From positions 1 to 64,000 of the forward strand of contig NZ_JACIGE010000015.1 in the NCBI RefSeq assembly GCF_014197755.1: DNA of 64,000 nt, in the 5' to 3' direction. Below the pieces are notes generated by a model that worked only from the letters and a program-made list of their open reading frames with translations, did no database searches and was not told the origin of the DNA. The position numbers and the translations under genes were made by a program. This stretch comes from Rhodocyclus tenuis. Its GTDB lineage: Bacteria > Pseudomonadota > Gammaproteobacteria > Burkholderiales > Rhodocyclaceae. This document shows, in pieces, positions 35,360-44,860 of this stretch (the stretch's first letter is position 1; every line of letters starts with the position of its first letter).

Positions 35360-36793
35360 TCAACCCTTGAGAACCTGCTGCAACACGTGCAGGTCGTGGT
35401 TGAGTTCGCTGTCCTTGGCGCGCAGGCTTTCGATGGTGCGCACCGCATGCAGCACGGTGGTGTGATCGCGGCCGCCGAAGGCGTCGCCGATCGACGGGTA
35501 ACTCTGCGCCGTGAGGTCCTTGGCCAGCCACATCGCCACCTGGCGCGGCCGGGCAATGACGCGCGTGCGCTTCTTCGAGAACAGGTCGGAAACCTTGATC
35601 TTGTAGTAGTCGGCAACCGTCTTCTGGATGTTCTCGACGGTGATCTGCCGGTTGAAGGCGCCGATCATGTCCTTCAGCGCTTCCTTGGCCAGCTCGAGTC
35701 CGATCGGCCGGCAGTGGAACGAGGCGTAGGCAAGCACCTTCTTCAGCGCGCCCTCGAGCTCGCGCACGTTCGAGCGCAGGTGCTTGGCGATGAAGAAAGC
35801 CACCTCGTCGTCGAGTAGCACGCCTTCGCTTTCGGCCTTCTTCTTCAGGATGGCGACGCGCATCTCGATCTCGGGCGGCTCGATCTGCACCGTCAGACCC
35901 CAGTCGAAGCGCGTGATCAGGCGGTCTTCCAGGCCCGAGATATCCTTCGGGTAGGTGTCGCAGCTGATCACGATCTGCTTGCGCGCCTCGATCAACGCAT
36001 TGAATACATAGAAGAATTCTTCCTGCGTGCGGTTCTTGTTGTTGAAGAACTGCACGTCGTCGAGCAGCAGCACGTCGAGCGAGCGGTAATAGCGCTTGAA
36101 CACGTCGAAGGATTTCTGCTGGTAGGCGCGCACGACGTCGGAGTAATAGTCCTCGGCATGCACGTAGCGCACGACCTTGTCCGGGTCGTTGGCGACGATC
36201 TGGTTGCCAATGGCGTGAATCAAGTGGGTCTTGCCGAGGCCGGCGCCGCCGTAGATGAACAGCGGGTTGTATTGCGCGCCGCCCGGATCGGTGGCGACGC
36301 GGGTGGCGGCAGCACGTGCCAGATCGTTGGCCTTGCCGACGATCAGGTTGTCGAAGGTGAAGCCGGCGATCAGGCGGGATTTTTCGTAGGCCGTCGCTGC
36401 GCGCTGACTTTTCGGGCGTTCGGCGGCGGCGCGCTCGGGTGCCGCCCGCGCCGGCGTTTCGTCGGTCACGCGCGCCGTTTCGCGGGCTGGCGCCGGGCGC
36501 GGCTCGTTGCCGTTCGGCCGGGTGCTGGCGGCTGGTGCTGCCGCGACGGCCGCGCCGATACCCAGCTCGACGGCGACGCTCTTGCCGAAAAACGACTGTG
36601 CCATGTCCTCGATGCGGCCGAGGTAACGTTCGCGTACCCACTTCTGGATGAAGCCGTTAGGCGCCAGCAGGCGCAGGGCGGCGGCGCCGTCCTCGCCGAG
36701 TTCGACACGCAAGGGCCTGATCCACGTGTTGAACTGCTGTGAAGACAGCTCGGTTTCGAACTGGCTCAGGCAAAAATTCCAGAAACTGCTCAT
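35360..36793 (-). CDS. dnaA: Chromosomal replication initiator DnaA
   Basis: DnaA binds DnaA boxes and melts the origin. The 477-residue protein has the N-terminal interaction domain (1-90), an Ala/Pro-rich linker (about 90-135), the AAA+ domain with GGAGLGKTHL and LLLDDVQFF, and the C-terminal DNA-binding helix-turn-helix with the signature GGRDHTTVLHAVR. All motifs are intact. It is transcribed leftward, divergent from rpmH across 457 bp, with a DnaA box at 37034 in that gap and further boxes after its stop. Autoregulation by DnaA is likely but not shown. Confidence 0.98.
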   Translation of the reverse strand: MSSFWNFCLSQFETELSSQQFNTWIRPLRVELGEDGAAALRLLAPNGFIQKWVRERYLGRIEDMAQSFFGKSVAVELGIGAAVAAAPAASTRPNGNEPRPAPARETARVTDETPARAAPERAAAERPKSQRAATAYEKSRLIAGFTFDNLIVGKANDLARAAATRVATDPGGAQYNPLFIYGGAGLGKTHLIHAIGNQIVANDPDKVVRYVHAEDYYSDVVRAYQQKSFDVFKRYYRSLDVLLLDDVQFFNNKNRTQEEFFYVFNALIEARKQIVISCDTYPKDISGLEDRLITRFDWGLTVQIEPPEIEMRVAILKKKAESEGVLLDDEVAFFIAKHLRSNVRELEGALKKVLAYASFHCRPIGLELAKEALKDMIGAFNRQITVENIQKTVADYYKIKVSDLFSKKRTRVIARPRQVAMWLAKDLTAQSYPSIGDAFGGRDHTTVLHAVRTIESLRAKDSELNHDLHVLQQVLKG

Positions 36794-37250
36794 TCAGCCT
36801 CGACCAAGTTTCATGCGGCCGCAGGAGCGGCGGGAAATGCGGAAAAAGCGTACGCCGCTGGGGCACAGGCGCCCGGTGACGATCACCCGGCACGCTGCGC
36901 AGCCGGTTTCGCCCACCAAGCCCCGCGCGTCACAGGGACCGTCGGGATTCGCGAACGCTTTGAAGTTTTCTACGGGATTTGCCGGCACGGCAAAGCACCG
37001 GCAAGCGCCCGATTCTAACCTTTCGCATGAAAGTTATCCACAGGCAGGACGAAATGCCGGCGGCGCTGGAAAGCTCGCGGACGCTACCCGGCAAATAATC
37101 GGCCGCCTTCGCGCAAGCGCCGGGCGTACCCGCGATGCAACAGGTATCTATCGGAATCTGCTGGAAATTATCGGAATTTCCTTGACAAGGAGCGAGACGC
37201 GCCTGTCTAATGGCGCGCTCAATTCGCTTTGACCCCTAAAAGGCTTGATC
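36794..37250. other. dnaA-rpmH divergent intergenic region
   Basis: This 457-bp region separates divergent dnaA and rpmH and holds one perfect DnaA box, TTATCCACA (37034-37042), and the rpmH promoter. In many bacteria this position is oriC or its remnant, but only one perfect box is seen and no long AT-rich stretch, so I rate it below the 44.5-kb cluster. Confidence 0.6.
37182..37211 (+). promoter_or_regulatory. rpmH promoter
   Basis: A perfect -35 TTGACA (37182-37187) and a -10 TCTAAT (37206-37211) are 18 bp apart, and transcription would begin about 30 bp before the rpmH start. It probably also drives rnpA, yidD, yidC and mnmE. Confidence 0.75.
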
Positions 37251-37385
37251 ATGAAACGCACCTACCAGCCCTCCGTTATCCGTCGCAAGCGCACGCACGG
37301 CTTCCTCGTCCGCATGCGCACCCGTGGTGGTCGCGCCGTCATTCGCGCCCGTCGCGCCAAGGGTCGTCACCGTCTGGCCGTTTGA
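37251..37385 (+). CDS. rpmH: Ribosomal protein L34
   Basis: The 44-residue basic protein MKRTYQPS...GRHRLAV is ribosomal protein L34 of the large subunit, full length and with the usual conserved start. It is too short for many gene-length cut-offs. It heads the conserved rpmH-rnpA-yidD-yidC-mnmE run, rightward and divergent from dnaA, with a strong promoter just upstream. The stop codon overlaps a TTG in the rnpA frame (TTGA), though I prefer a later rnpA start. Confidence 0.98.
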   Translation: MKRTYQPSVIRRKRTHGFLVRMRTRGGRAVIRARRAKGRHRLAV

Positions 37386-37432
37386 ACGCCATCGGCCCAA
37401 ACGCCGATCCGGCTGCGCCCGGTCCACTGCCG

Positions 37433-37804
37433 GTGACGCGCCAGAGCGCGGCAAGCGCCTTCCCGAAGCGTTATCGACTCACCAAAACGGATGAATTTTC
37501 ATCCGTTTTTGGTTTCAGGAGGGCGCTGAAAAGCCGCCATTTCCTGCTACATTACCGCCTTCGCAGCACCGAAGAAGTCAGCGGTGCGCGGCTCGGGCTG
37601 GTGGTCGCCAAGCGCTTCCTGAAACGTTCGGTCGATCGCAACCTGATCCGGCGGCTGGCCCGCGAGCACTTCCGCCTGCTGCGTTCCCGGCTTCCGTCAC
37701 GCGATCTGGTGCTGCGGCTGGCGTGCAAGCCTGCACCGCTCGACCGGCGCGCGTTGGCGCAGGAAATCGATCTCCTGCTACGCAAACTGCTTTCCGAACG
37801 ATGA
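37433..37804 (+). CDS. rnpA: Ribonuclease P protein component
   Basis: RnpA is the protein subunit of RNase P, which trims tRNA 5' ends. The product has the family core: [17 protein letters not shown] near the start, and the RNA-binding RNR-like segment [19 protein letters not shown] chose the GTG at 37433, giving 123 residues (usual length about 115-125). No good ribosome site precedes it; a TTG at 37382 overlapping the rpmH stop would add 17 residues and would couple it to rpmH. The frame extends further upstream inside rpmH, which is a shadow. It is followed four bases later by yidD. Confidence 0.9.
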   Translation: MTRQSAASAFPKRYRLTKTDEFSSVFGFRRALKSRHFLLHYRLRSTEEVSGARLGLVVAKRFLKRSVDRNLIRRLAREHFRLLRSRLPSRDLVLRLACKPAPLDRRALAQEIDLLLRKLLSER

Positions 37805-37808
37805 GACG

Positions 37809-38018
37809 ATGAAATCGCTGCTGCTGGCCCTGATCCGTTTCTATCAGTTCGCGATCAGCCCGCTTCTCGGGCAGCGCTGCCGTTTCTTTCCCAGCTGTTC
37901 CGAATACGCCGTCGAAGCGATTCAGCGCCACGGCGTTCTGCGCGGCAGCTGGCTTGGCATGCGCCGACTTTCGCATTGCCACCCCTGGCATCCGGGTGGC
38001 TACGATCCGGTCCCCTGA
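37809..38018 (+). CDS. yidD: Membrane protein insertion efficiency factor YidD
   Basis: YidD is a small membrane-associated protein that assists YidC in membrane protein insertion. The 69-residue product has the complete family pattern: an amphipathic N-terminus [29 protein letters not shown] with the conserved cysteines, and a C-terminal [12 protein letters not shown]. It sits in its usual place between rnpA and yidC, four bases after the rnpA stop. Confidence 0.96.
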   Translation: MKSLLLALIRFYQFAISPLLGQRCRFFPSCSEYAVEAIQRHGVLRGSWLGMRRLSHCHPWHPGGYDPVP

Positions 38019-38091
38019 GCGCGTGACCGCCGCTGCCACGCCTTATCGCCGCATTCATTCTCATTCCTGATCATTCTCGCCTGGGCCGTTC

Positions 38092-39786
38092 ATGGACAAC
38101 CGTCGCCTGATTCTGCTCTTCGTCTTCTTCTTCTCGCTGGTCATGCTGTGGGATGCGTGGACGAAGCAACATCAACCGCAGCCGCCCGCCAGCGTTTCCG
38201 CGCCTGTCGATCCGGTCGCCGCCGCCGCGCCGCAACCGTCGGCCAGCCTGCAGCGTGCCGCCTCCGAAGCGGCCAAGGCCGCCACTGCACCAGAGGTCGC
38301 GCCGGTGAAGGCGGAGACAGTCAGCATCAAGACCGACCTGTTCACCGCCGAAATTTCCACGCTCGGTGGCGACATCGTCAGCCTCGAGCTCAACCGCTAC
38401 AAGTCGGTCGAGGATAAGACGCAGACCTTCGCGCTGTTCGGCAGCAAGCACCACTACGCCGCGCAGAGCGGCCTGATCGGCGACGGCCTGCCGACGCACA
38501 AGTCGCTGTACGCGGTCGCTGCCGGTGCGCGCGAACTCGCCGACGGTGCCGATACGCTGCAACTGCGCCTGGAAGCGCCGGCGGTCGATGGCGTCAAGGT
38601 GGCGCGTATCTACACCTTCCACCGCAACAGCTATCTGATCGACGTCGCTTTCGAAGTCGACAACGGCAGCGCGAAGACGCTGGCGCCGCACGCCTATTAC
38701 CAGTTGCAGCGCGACGGCACGGTGCCCGAGGGCGAGAGCTCGATGGTGTCGACCTTCACCGGTCCGGCGGTCTATACGGCGACCGAGAAGTTCCAGAAGG
38801 TCGCTTTCTCCGACATCGACAAGAGCAAGGCCAAGTTCAACGCCAACGCCGACAACGGCTGGCTGGCGATGGTGCAGCACTATTTCGTCGCCGCCTACCT
38901 GCCGACCACGGGCGTGCCGCGCGAGTACTTCATGCGCAAGGTCGAAGGTACTGGCGAGCCGGTCTATGCCAGCGGCCTGATCCTGCCGGTTGCTGCGGCA
39001 GCACCGGGCAGCAAGACGCAGATTTCGACGCCGCTCTACGCCGGCCCGCAAATCCAGAAAACCCTCGAACAGCTGGCGCAACCCGTCGCCAGTGGCGGTG
39101 TCGGCGCCGAAGGCCTGCCGCTGGTGGTCGATTACGGCTGGCTGACGATCCTCGCCGCGCCGATCTTCTGGTGTCTGGAAGCAATCCACGGCCTCGTCGG
39201 CAACTGGGGCTGGGCGATCATCCTGCTCACCATCGCCATCAAGGCGCTGTTCTTCCCGCTTTCCGCCGCCAGCTACAAGTCGATGGCCAAGATGCGCTCC
39301 GTCGGCCCGCGCCTGCAGGCGATCAAGGAACGCTGCGGCGACGACAAGCAGCGCCTGAACAAGGAAATGATGGAGCTTTACAAGCGCGAGAAGATCAATC
39401 CGCTCGGCGGCTGCCTGCCGGTGCTGGTGCAGATCCCGGTGTTCATCGCGCTGTACTGGGCATTGCTCGGCGCCGTCGAGATGCGCGACGCACCCTGGGC
39501 GCTGTGGATCACCGATCTGTCGTCGGTCGACCCCTACTACGTGCTGCCGGTGATCATGGTTGTCACCATGCTCATCCAGACCAAGCTCAACCCGACGCCG
39601 CCGGACCCGATGCAGGCCAAGGTGATGATGGCCATGCCCTTCATCTTCGGCGGCATGTTCTTCTTCTTCCCGTCGGGCCTGGTGCTCTACTGGGTGGTGA
39701 ACAACATCCTGTCGATCGCCCAGCAATGGAAGATCACCCGTGACATCGAAGCGGGCGGCAAGGCGGCCAACGACGCCAAGGCCTGA
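38092..39786 (+). CDS. yidC: Membrane protein insertase YidC
   Basis: YidC inserts and folds inner-membrane proteins, alone or with SecYEG. The 564-residue protein has an N-terminal membrane anchor (about 5-22), an Ala/Pro-rich linker, a large periplasmic domain (about 75-350) and the C-terminal five-helix core (about 360-550) with [19 protein letters not shown] and the conserved positively charged groove region. The size fits Gram-negative YidC (E. coli 548). The stop codon overlaps the mnmE start (TGATG), so translation is coupled. Confidence 0.97.
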   Translation: MDNRRLILLFVFFFSLVMLWDAWTKQHQPQPPASVSAPVDPVAAAAPQPSASLQRAASEAAKAATAPEVAPVKAETVSIKTDLFTAEISTLGGDIVSLELNRYKSVEDKTQTFALFGSKHHYAAQSGLIGDGLPTHKSLYAVAAGARELADGADTLQLRLEAPAVDGVKVARIYTFHRNSYLIDVAFEVDNGSAKTLAPHAYYQLQRDGTVPEGESSMVSTFTGPAVYTATEKFQKVAFSDIDKSKAKFNANADNGWLAMVQHYFVAAYLPTTGVPREYFMRKVEGTGEPVYASGLILPVAAAAPGSKTQISTPLYAGPQIQKTLEQLAQPVASGGVGAEGLPLVVDYGWLTILAAPIFWCLEAIHGLVGNWGWAIILLTIAIKALFFPLSAASYKSMAKMRSVGPRLQAIKERCGDDKQRLNKEMMELYKREKINPLGGCLPVLVQIPVFIALYWALLGAVEMRDAPWALWITDLSSVDPYYVLPVIMVVTMLIQTKLNPTPPDPMQAKVMMAMPFIFGGMFFFFPSGLVLYWVVNNILSIAQQWKITRDIEAGGKAANDAKA

Positions 39787-41195
39787 TGAGCACAACGCCG
39801 GCGTCGCCTGAGCACGGGGCGCCGGTGAAGCGCGCTGCCGACACCATCGCCGCCATCGCCACCGCGCCGGGGCGCGGCGGCATCGGCGTGGTGCGCGTCT
39901 CCGGCAGCAATCTCGGCTCCCTGGCACTGGCGCTCGCCGGTAGCGATCCCGTCGCGCGCCGGGCGACACTCGCGACCATCCGCGCCGCCGACGGCAGCGC
40001 CATCGACAGCGCGCTCGTCCTCTACTTCCCGGCGCCGGCGTCATTCACCGGCGATGACGTGATCGAGATCCACGGCCACGGCGGGCCGGTCGTGCTGCAA
40101 CTGGTGCTCGGCCGCTGCCTTGAACTCGGCGCGCGTCTGGCCGAGCCCGGCGAATTCACCCGCCGCGCCTTCGAAAACGGCAAGATCGATCTGGCGCAGG
40201 CCGAAGCCGTCGCCGACCTGATCGACGCCGCCACCGCCTCCGCGGCGAAGAGCGCGATGCGCTCGCTGCAGGGCGAGTTCTCTCAGGAAATACATCGGCT
40301 GGTCGATGAACTCACCGAACTGCGCGCGCTCACCGAAGCGACGCTCGACTTTCCCGACGAGGAAATCGACTTCCTGCAGGCGGCCGACGCCTTCGGCCGT
40401 CTCGATCGCCTGCGCCAAAGACTCGCCAGCGTTTTTGCGCGCGCGCAGCAGGGGCGACTGCTGCAGGGCGGCATCGCCGTCGTCCTCATCGGCCAGCCCA
40501 ACGTCGGCAAATCGAGTCTGCTCAACCGGCTGGCCGGCGATGATCTGGCCATTGTCACGCCGATCGCCGGCACGACGCGCGACGCGGTCAGAAGCAGCCT
40601 GCAGATCGAGGGCGTGCCGCTACACGTCATCGACACTGCCGGCCTGCGCGAAACCAGCGACGAAGTCGAGCGCATCGGTATCGAGCGCAGCTGGCGCGAA
40701 ATCGAACGCGCCGATCTGGCCGTGCTTCTGGTCGACGCCCAGCACGGCATCGGCGAAGCAGAGCGCGCGATCCTCGCACGCCTGCCGGCATCGCTGCCGC
40801 GTCTGTTCGTCTTCAACAAGATCGACCTGACCGGACTTCCCGCCGGCCGCGCGGTGCTGCCCGCGTCGGTTCCTGGCGCCGATCTGGCCGCGGCTGGCAC
40901 CTGCCTGCAGTTGTCGGCGAAGAGTGGCGAGGGCATCGAACTGCTGCGCGCCGAACTGCTGCGCCTCGCCGGCTGGCAGTCCGGCGACGATGTCTTCATC
41001 GCCCGCGAGCGTCATCTCGGCGCCTTGCGCGAAGCGGCCGCGCACATCGACGCGGCGCAGGCGGAAACACAACGCCTAGAGCTCTTCGCCGAGGAACTGC
41101 GCCTCGCCCAGCGCGCACTCGGCAGCATCACCGGCGAAGTCAGCGCCGACGAGCTGCTTGGCGAAATCTTCGGGCGCTTCTGCATCGGCAAATGA
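39786..41195 (+). CDS. mnmE: tRNA modification GTPase MnmE
   Basis: MnmE works with MnmG to modify uridine 34 in certain tRNAs (cmnm5U). The 469-residue protein begins with the formyl-THF-binding domain ([21 protein letters not shown]), followed by the helical domain with the embedded G domain: P-loop [19 protein letters not shown] as G3, NKID as G4, and the C-terminal FCIGK with the catalytic Cys. All are intact. It overlaps yidC at its start and closes the rpmH operon. Its partner mnmG lies 11.3 kb downstream in this window, past an insertion of signalling and transport genes. Confidence 0.97.
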   Translation: MSTTPASPEHGAPVKRAADTIAAIATAPGRGGIGVVRVSGSNLGSLALALAGSDPVARRATLATIRAADGSAIDSALVLYFPAPASFTGDDVIEIHGHGGPVVLQLVLGRCLELGARLAEPGEFTRRAFENGKIDLAQAEAVADLIDAATASAAKSAMRSLQGEFSQEIHRLVDELTELRALTEATLDFPDEEIDFLQAADAFGRLDRLRQRLASVFARAQQGRLLQGGIAVVLIGQPNVGKSSLLNRLAGDDLAIVTPIAGTTRDAVRSSLQIEGVPLHVIDTAGLRETSDEVERIGIERSWREIERADLAVLLVDAQHGIGEAERAILARLPASLPRLFVFNKIDLTGLPAGRAVLPASVPGADLAAAGTCLQLSAKSGEGIELLRAELLRLAGWQSGDDVFIARERHLGALREAAAHIDAAQAETQRLELFAEELRLAQRALGSITGEVSADELLGEIFGRFCIGK

Positions 41196-41329
41196 GCCAT
41201 TCGCGCTGCCCTGCCCAGCGCGTGGTCATGACGAAAAAATAACTGTGCAGCGAAAGAGCATGCGTCACACCGACGGCCTTCGGTGATAATTGGCAAACCT
41301 TTGTCGACCGACCGTGTTGCAAAGCGCCA

Positions 41330-44323
41330 ATGTCGAAAACGATCTTCCCGGAAAACACTGCCCTGCCCAGCGCGCAGCCCTCGCTCTGCGCGGACCTGCG
41401 CTCGCCTTTCAGGCCGGATGTCGGGCAAGCCCGGCAGGTGGTGCTTGATCTTCAGCAGCAACAGAAAAACATTGAAGACCTGTTCGACGCGCTGCCGGAC
41501 ATGGTCTTCGTTGCCAGCTTCGACGGGACGATCCTGCATCACAACGCCGCGGTCGCCGGAACTCTCGGTTATCCGCCAAACGGCCTGATCGGTCAGCCCC
41601 TGGCCTCGGCACATCCGCCGGAACTGCTTACCGAAGCCAGGCACATCCTCCTCGGTGCCATCGCCGGTGAAACGCAATTCAGCACGCTGCCCTTGCTCAG
41701 TGCCGACGGGCAGCGCATCGACGCCGAAACGCGCGTCGTCCGCGGCCGCTGGAACGGCCAGCCAGCACTGATCGGCGTTACGCGCAACACCCGCGAACGG
41801 ACGCTCGCCGAAGAGGCGCTGCGCCATTCGGAACAACGATTCCGGCAGGTATTTGCCATTGCGCCGGTGGCCACCGCGCTGAGCCGGATCGCCGACGGCC
41901 GCTTTCTCGAAGTCAATGAGGCCTACTCTCAGATGTTTGGCTGGACGCGCGAGTACATGCTCGCCTCCAACTCGATTGACCTCGGCATCTGGGCTAGTGC
42001 CGCGGAACGCAAGCTCTTTGTCGCCAAACTATTCAGTGAGGGCGGCATCCACGGACACGAATCGTCGATCGTCGACCACTACGGCCGCTCGCGCGAGGTG
42101 CTGATCTCGGCAACGCTGGCCGACATTGACGGCGAGCCCTGCGTACTGTCGATGCTGCACGATCAGACCGAGCGGCAGCGTGCCCAGGCCGAAGCCTGGG
42201 CCGCGCGCGAACTGGTACGTGAAGTCACCGATGCGTTGCCGGTGGCAGTCTATCGCTACTGCTTCGAGAACGAGCACTACCGCTTGCTGTTCTGCAACCG
42301 GACGCTGCACGATCTGTGCGGCGTCACGCCCGAGCAGGCCAAAACCGACCCGGCGCTGGTCCTCGCCCGCATCCACGCCGACGATTTGCTGCCTTTTCGC
42401 GATGGTCAGCGGGCGGCGTGGCGGGCGAAAGTGCCTTTCAGCATGGAACTGCGGGTCATCGCGACGGATCGATCCGAGCGCTGGCTGCACGTCCATTCAG
42501 AACCGATGTCGCTGCCCGACGGCGGCTACGTCTACAACGGTTACGTTCAGGATATCAGCGAGAACCGTCGCGCTGCCGACGCCATGCGGCTGGCTGCCGG
42601 CGTTTTCGAGCATGCGCACGAAGGCATTCTGATCAGCGACGACGCCGGCATCGTCATCGACGTCAACCGCACATTCATCGAGCTTTCCGGCTATGCACGC
42701 GACGAGGTCATTGGTCGCAACGCGATTGCGCTGCAGGGCAGCGAACTGCCGGGCCATGTCGTCAGTGCATTGCGCGCAGCCATCCTCAGCGACGGCCACT
42801 GGCGCGGCGAGCTGTGGAGCCGGCGCAAGAATGGCGAACGCTACGCGCAGCGCGTCACCGTTTCTGCGGTCTTTGCCGGCAATGGCAGCGTCAGCCATTA
42901 CATCGCCATCTTTTCCGACATCACGCAGGCAAAACAGCACCAGAGCCAGCTTGAGCGGATGGCGCACTACGATGCGCTGACGCAGCTACCCAACCGCGTG
43001 CTGCTGGCCGACCGCCTGCAGCAGGCGCTCGCCCATGCACGCCGCTACGGGCGCATGCTCGGGCTTGCCTACCTCGATCTCGACGGCTTCAAACCAATCA
43101 ACGACCGCTTCGGCCATGAGGCCGGCGACCGCCTGCTGGTCGAAATTGCGCATCGCCTGCGCGCCAGTCTGCGCGGCGACGATACGGTGGCCCGCCTTGG
43201 CGGCGACGAATTCGTGCTCTTGCTCTCCGAGCTCGCTTCGGCCGACGAGTGCCGCCTCAGTCTGCAGCGTCTGCTTGCGGTTGTCGCCCAGCCCTACCGC
43301 ATCGGCGACGAGGAATTCAACGTCACTGCCAGTATCGGCGTAACGCTGTTCCCGCAGGACGATGCCGATCCCGACACGCTCCTGCGCCACGCCGACCAGT
43401 CGATGTACCTGGCCAAGCAGGCCGGCCGCAGCCGCTATCACCTTTACGACAGCGAACTCGACCGGCGTGCCCGCGCGCGGAACGAAGCAGTCGCGCGCAT
43501 CCACGAGGCACTGCGCGAGCGCGAGTTCGTCCTCTATTACCAGCCGAAGGTGGACATGCGCCGCGGCCGCGTCTTTGGCGTCGAAGCGTTGATCCGCTGG
43601 CAACATCCAGAACGCGGACTGCTGCTGCCGATCGAATTCCTGCCGGATATCGAAAACAGCGATTTCGCCAGCACGCTCGGCGCCTGGGTGCTCGAAGAAG
43701 CGCTGACGCAGCTTGCGGTCTGGCGCCGCAGCGGACTCGATCTGTCGGTGAGCGTCAATGTTTCGGCACGCGAGCTCGCCGACGCCAGCTTTCTCGACCG
43801 CCTGCAGGAAGCGCTGCAGCGCCACTTCGCCATCGACCCGGCTGCACTGGAACTCGAAGTGCTTGAAAACGCAGCACTCGGCGACGTCGGCCACGCGACA
43901 CGTGTCATTGAGGGCTGCCACAAGCTCGGCGTCAGGATTGCGCTCGACGATTTCGGTACCGGTTATTCCTCGCTGACCTACTTCCGTCGCCTGCCGGTCG
44001 ATACGCTGAAGATCGACCGTTCCTTCGTGCGCGACATGCTCGTTGATGAAGAGGATCTGGCCATCGTCGAGGGCGTCATCGCGCTGACGCGTGCCTTCCG
44101 CCGCAAGGTCGTTGCCGAAGGCGTCGAAACGCCCGAGCATGGGCTTGCCCTGCTGCATCTCGGCTGCGATTGCGCGCAGGGCTATGGCATCGCGCGACCG
44201 ATGCCGGCCAGCGCGCTTGCCGACTGGATGGCGAACTTCCGCCCTGATCCGACCTGGTCGCGCGAAGACCTGTCGCTGGGCAGCCTGTTTTCCGCCAGCG
44301 GCAACTCAGCGGCGACGGAATGA
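41330..44323 (+). CDS. PAS-GGDEF-EAL cyclic-di-GMP signalling protein
   Basis: This 997-residue protein makes and/or breaks cyclic-di-GMP. Four PAS-like sensor domains occupy roughly 50-158, 168-285, 300-412 and 418-535. A GGDEF cyclase follows, with the intact motif GGDEF (624-628) and an RxxD inhibitory site (R615-D618) five residues before it. The EAL phosphodiesterase at about 730-975 has EAL (752-754), NVS, ELEVLE, DDFGTG, the KID lysine and AEGVET, so it also looks active. There is no membrane segment or signal peptide, so it senses something cytoplasmic, possibly redox or a ligand in the PAS domains. It is a single-gene unit between mnmE and the origin-like region. Dual activity is inferred from motifs. 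Confidence 0.92.
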   Translation: MSKTIFPENTALPSAQPSLCADLRSPFRPDVGQARQVVLDLQQQQKNIEDLFDALPDMVFVASFDGTILHHNAAVAGTLGYPPNGLIGQPLASAHPPELLTEARHILLGAIAGETQFSTLPLLSADGQRIDAETRVVRGRWNGQPALIGVTRNTRERTLAEEALRHSEQRFRQVFAIAPVATALSRIADGRFLEVNEAYSQMFGWTREYMLASNSIDLGIWASAAERKLFVAKLFSEGGIHGHESSIVDHYGRSREVLISATLADIDGEPCVLSMLHDQTERQRAQAEAWAARELVREVTDALPVAVYRYCFENEHYRLLFCNRTLHDLCGVTPEQAKTDPALVLARIHADDLLPFRDGQRAAWRAKVPFSMELRVIATDRSERWLHVHSEPMSLPDGGYVYNGYVQDISENRRAADAMRLAAGVFEHAHEGILISDDAGIVIDVNRTFIELSGYARDEVIGRNAIALQGSELPGHVVSALRAAILSDGHWRGELWSRRKNGERYAQRVTVSAVFAGNGSVSHYIAIFSDITQAKQHQSQLERMAHYDALTQLPNRVLLADRLQQALAHARRYGRMLGLAYLDLDGFKPINDRFGHEAGDRLLVEIAHRLRASLRGDDTVARLGGDEFVLLLSELASADECRLSLQRLLAVVAQPYRIGDEEFNVTASIGVTLFPQDDADPDTLLRHADQSMYLAKQAGRSRYHLYDSELDRRARARNEAVARIHEALREREFVLYYQPKVDMRRGRVFGVEALIRWQHPERGLLLPIEFLPDIENSDFASTLGAWVLEEALTQLAVWRRSGLDLSVSVNVSARELADASFLDRLQEALQRHFAIDPAALELEVLENAALGDVGHATRVIEGCHKLGVRIALDDFGTGYSSLTYFRRLPVDTLKIDRSFVRDMLVDEEDLAIVEGVIALTRAFRRKVVAEGVETPEHGLALLHLGCDCAQGYGIARPMPASALADWMANFRPDPTWSREDLSLGSLFSASGNSAATE

Positions 44324-44860
44324 GCCTTCTCCGCTGCTGCTTGCGCTCGCTCCGTCAGCTTTCTGCGCCGGTTTCAACGACGCCGTCGTCGTCAGCGCGC
44401 TGATCGTCAAATTCAGCCGCGACACCTGGCTGCACGTGGTTTTCTGAGCAGTTGCCGAAGCCGCGGCCAGGGTCGGCAAAGCTGTGGACAAGTGGCCGCA
44501 AATGCTGTGCACGGGAAGTGGATAAGCCGGCGAATGCTAAGCTGTGGATAAGTTGTCCAAAACTGTCCACAAGCGCATACAGGGCTTCTACAGCTGCGAA
44601 ATAGTATTGCAACCTATTGTATAAAATACTTTTTTTAAACTTGTCCACAGACTTGCGTCGACTATTGTCTTTATCTTCTTTTAATTCATTCAACTTCAAG
44701 AACAAAAACCTCTACTCGCCAACTTGGCCACGCATCAAGCAAAGCGCACCGCGCCTTGCTCGCTCGTCATGCAGCAAGCACAATACGTCCACGCCCCGGC
44801 GCCTTGACGACGCCGGGGCGTTCCCTATCTGACAGAAACGCAAAAAAATCGGAGGAGACA
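44324..44860. other. Gene-free origin-like region
   Basis: This 537-bp gap contains no credible gene. Its middle holds the DnaA-box cluster described in the next entry, then a run of T-rich, locally low-GC sequence (44600-44720) in an otherwise GC-rich window, and the leader of the first binding-protein gene with a GGAGGAGA ribosome site. It is the best oriC candidate seen. Confidence 0.6.
44483..44649. other. oriC: Candidate chromosomal origin: DnaA-box cluster with AT-rich element
   Basis: One perfect DnaA box (TTATCCACA at 44551-44543 minus), single-mismatch boxes TTGTCCACA (44491-44483 minus; 44641-44649 plus) and TTATCCACT (44525-44517 minus), and a two-mismatch CTGTCCACA (44563-44571 plus) lie within 167 bp. 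Bases 44599-44640 are very AT-rich, ending in a TTTTTTTAAA stretch beside the last box, as expected for a duplex-unwinding element. Genes on the left (dnaA, dnaN, gyrB) run left, while mnmG, par and atp run right. Position between mnmE and mnmG/parAB also fits. Not proven: no GC-skew computation was possible. Confidence 0.6.
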
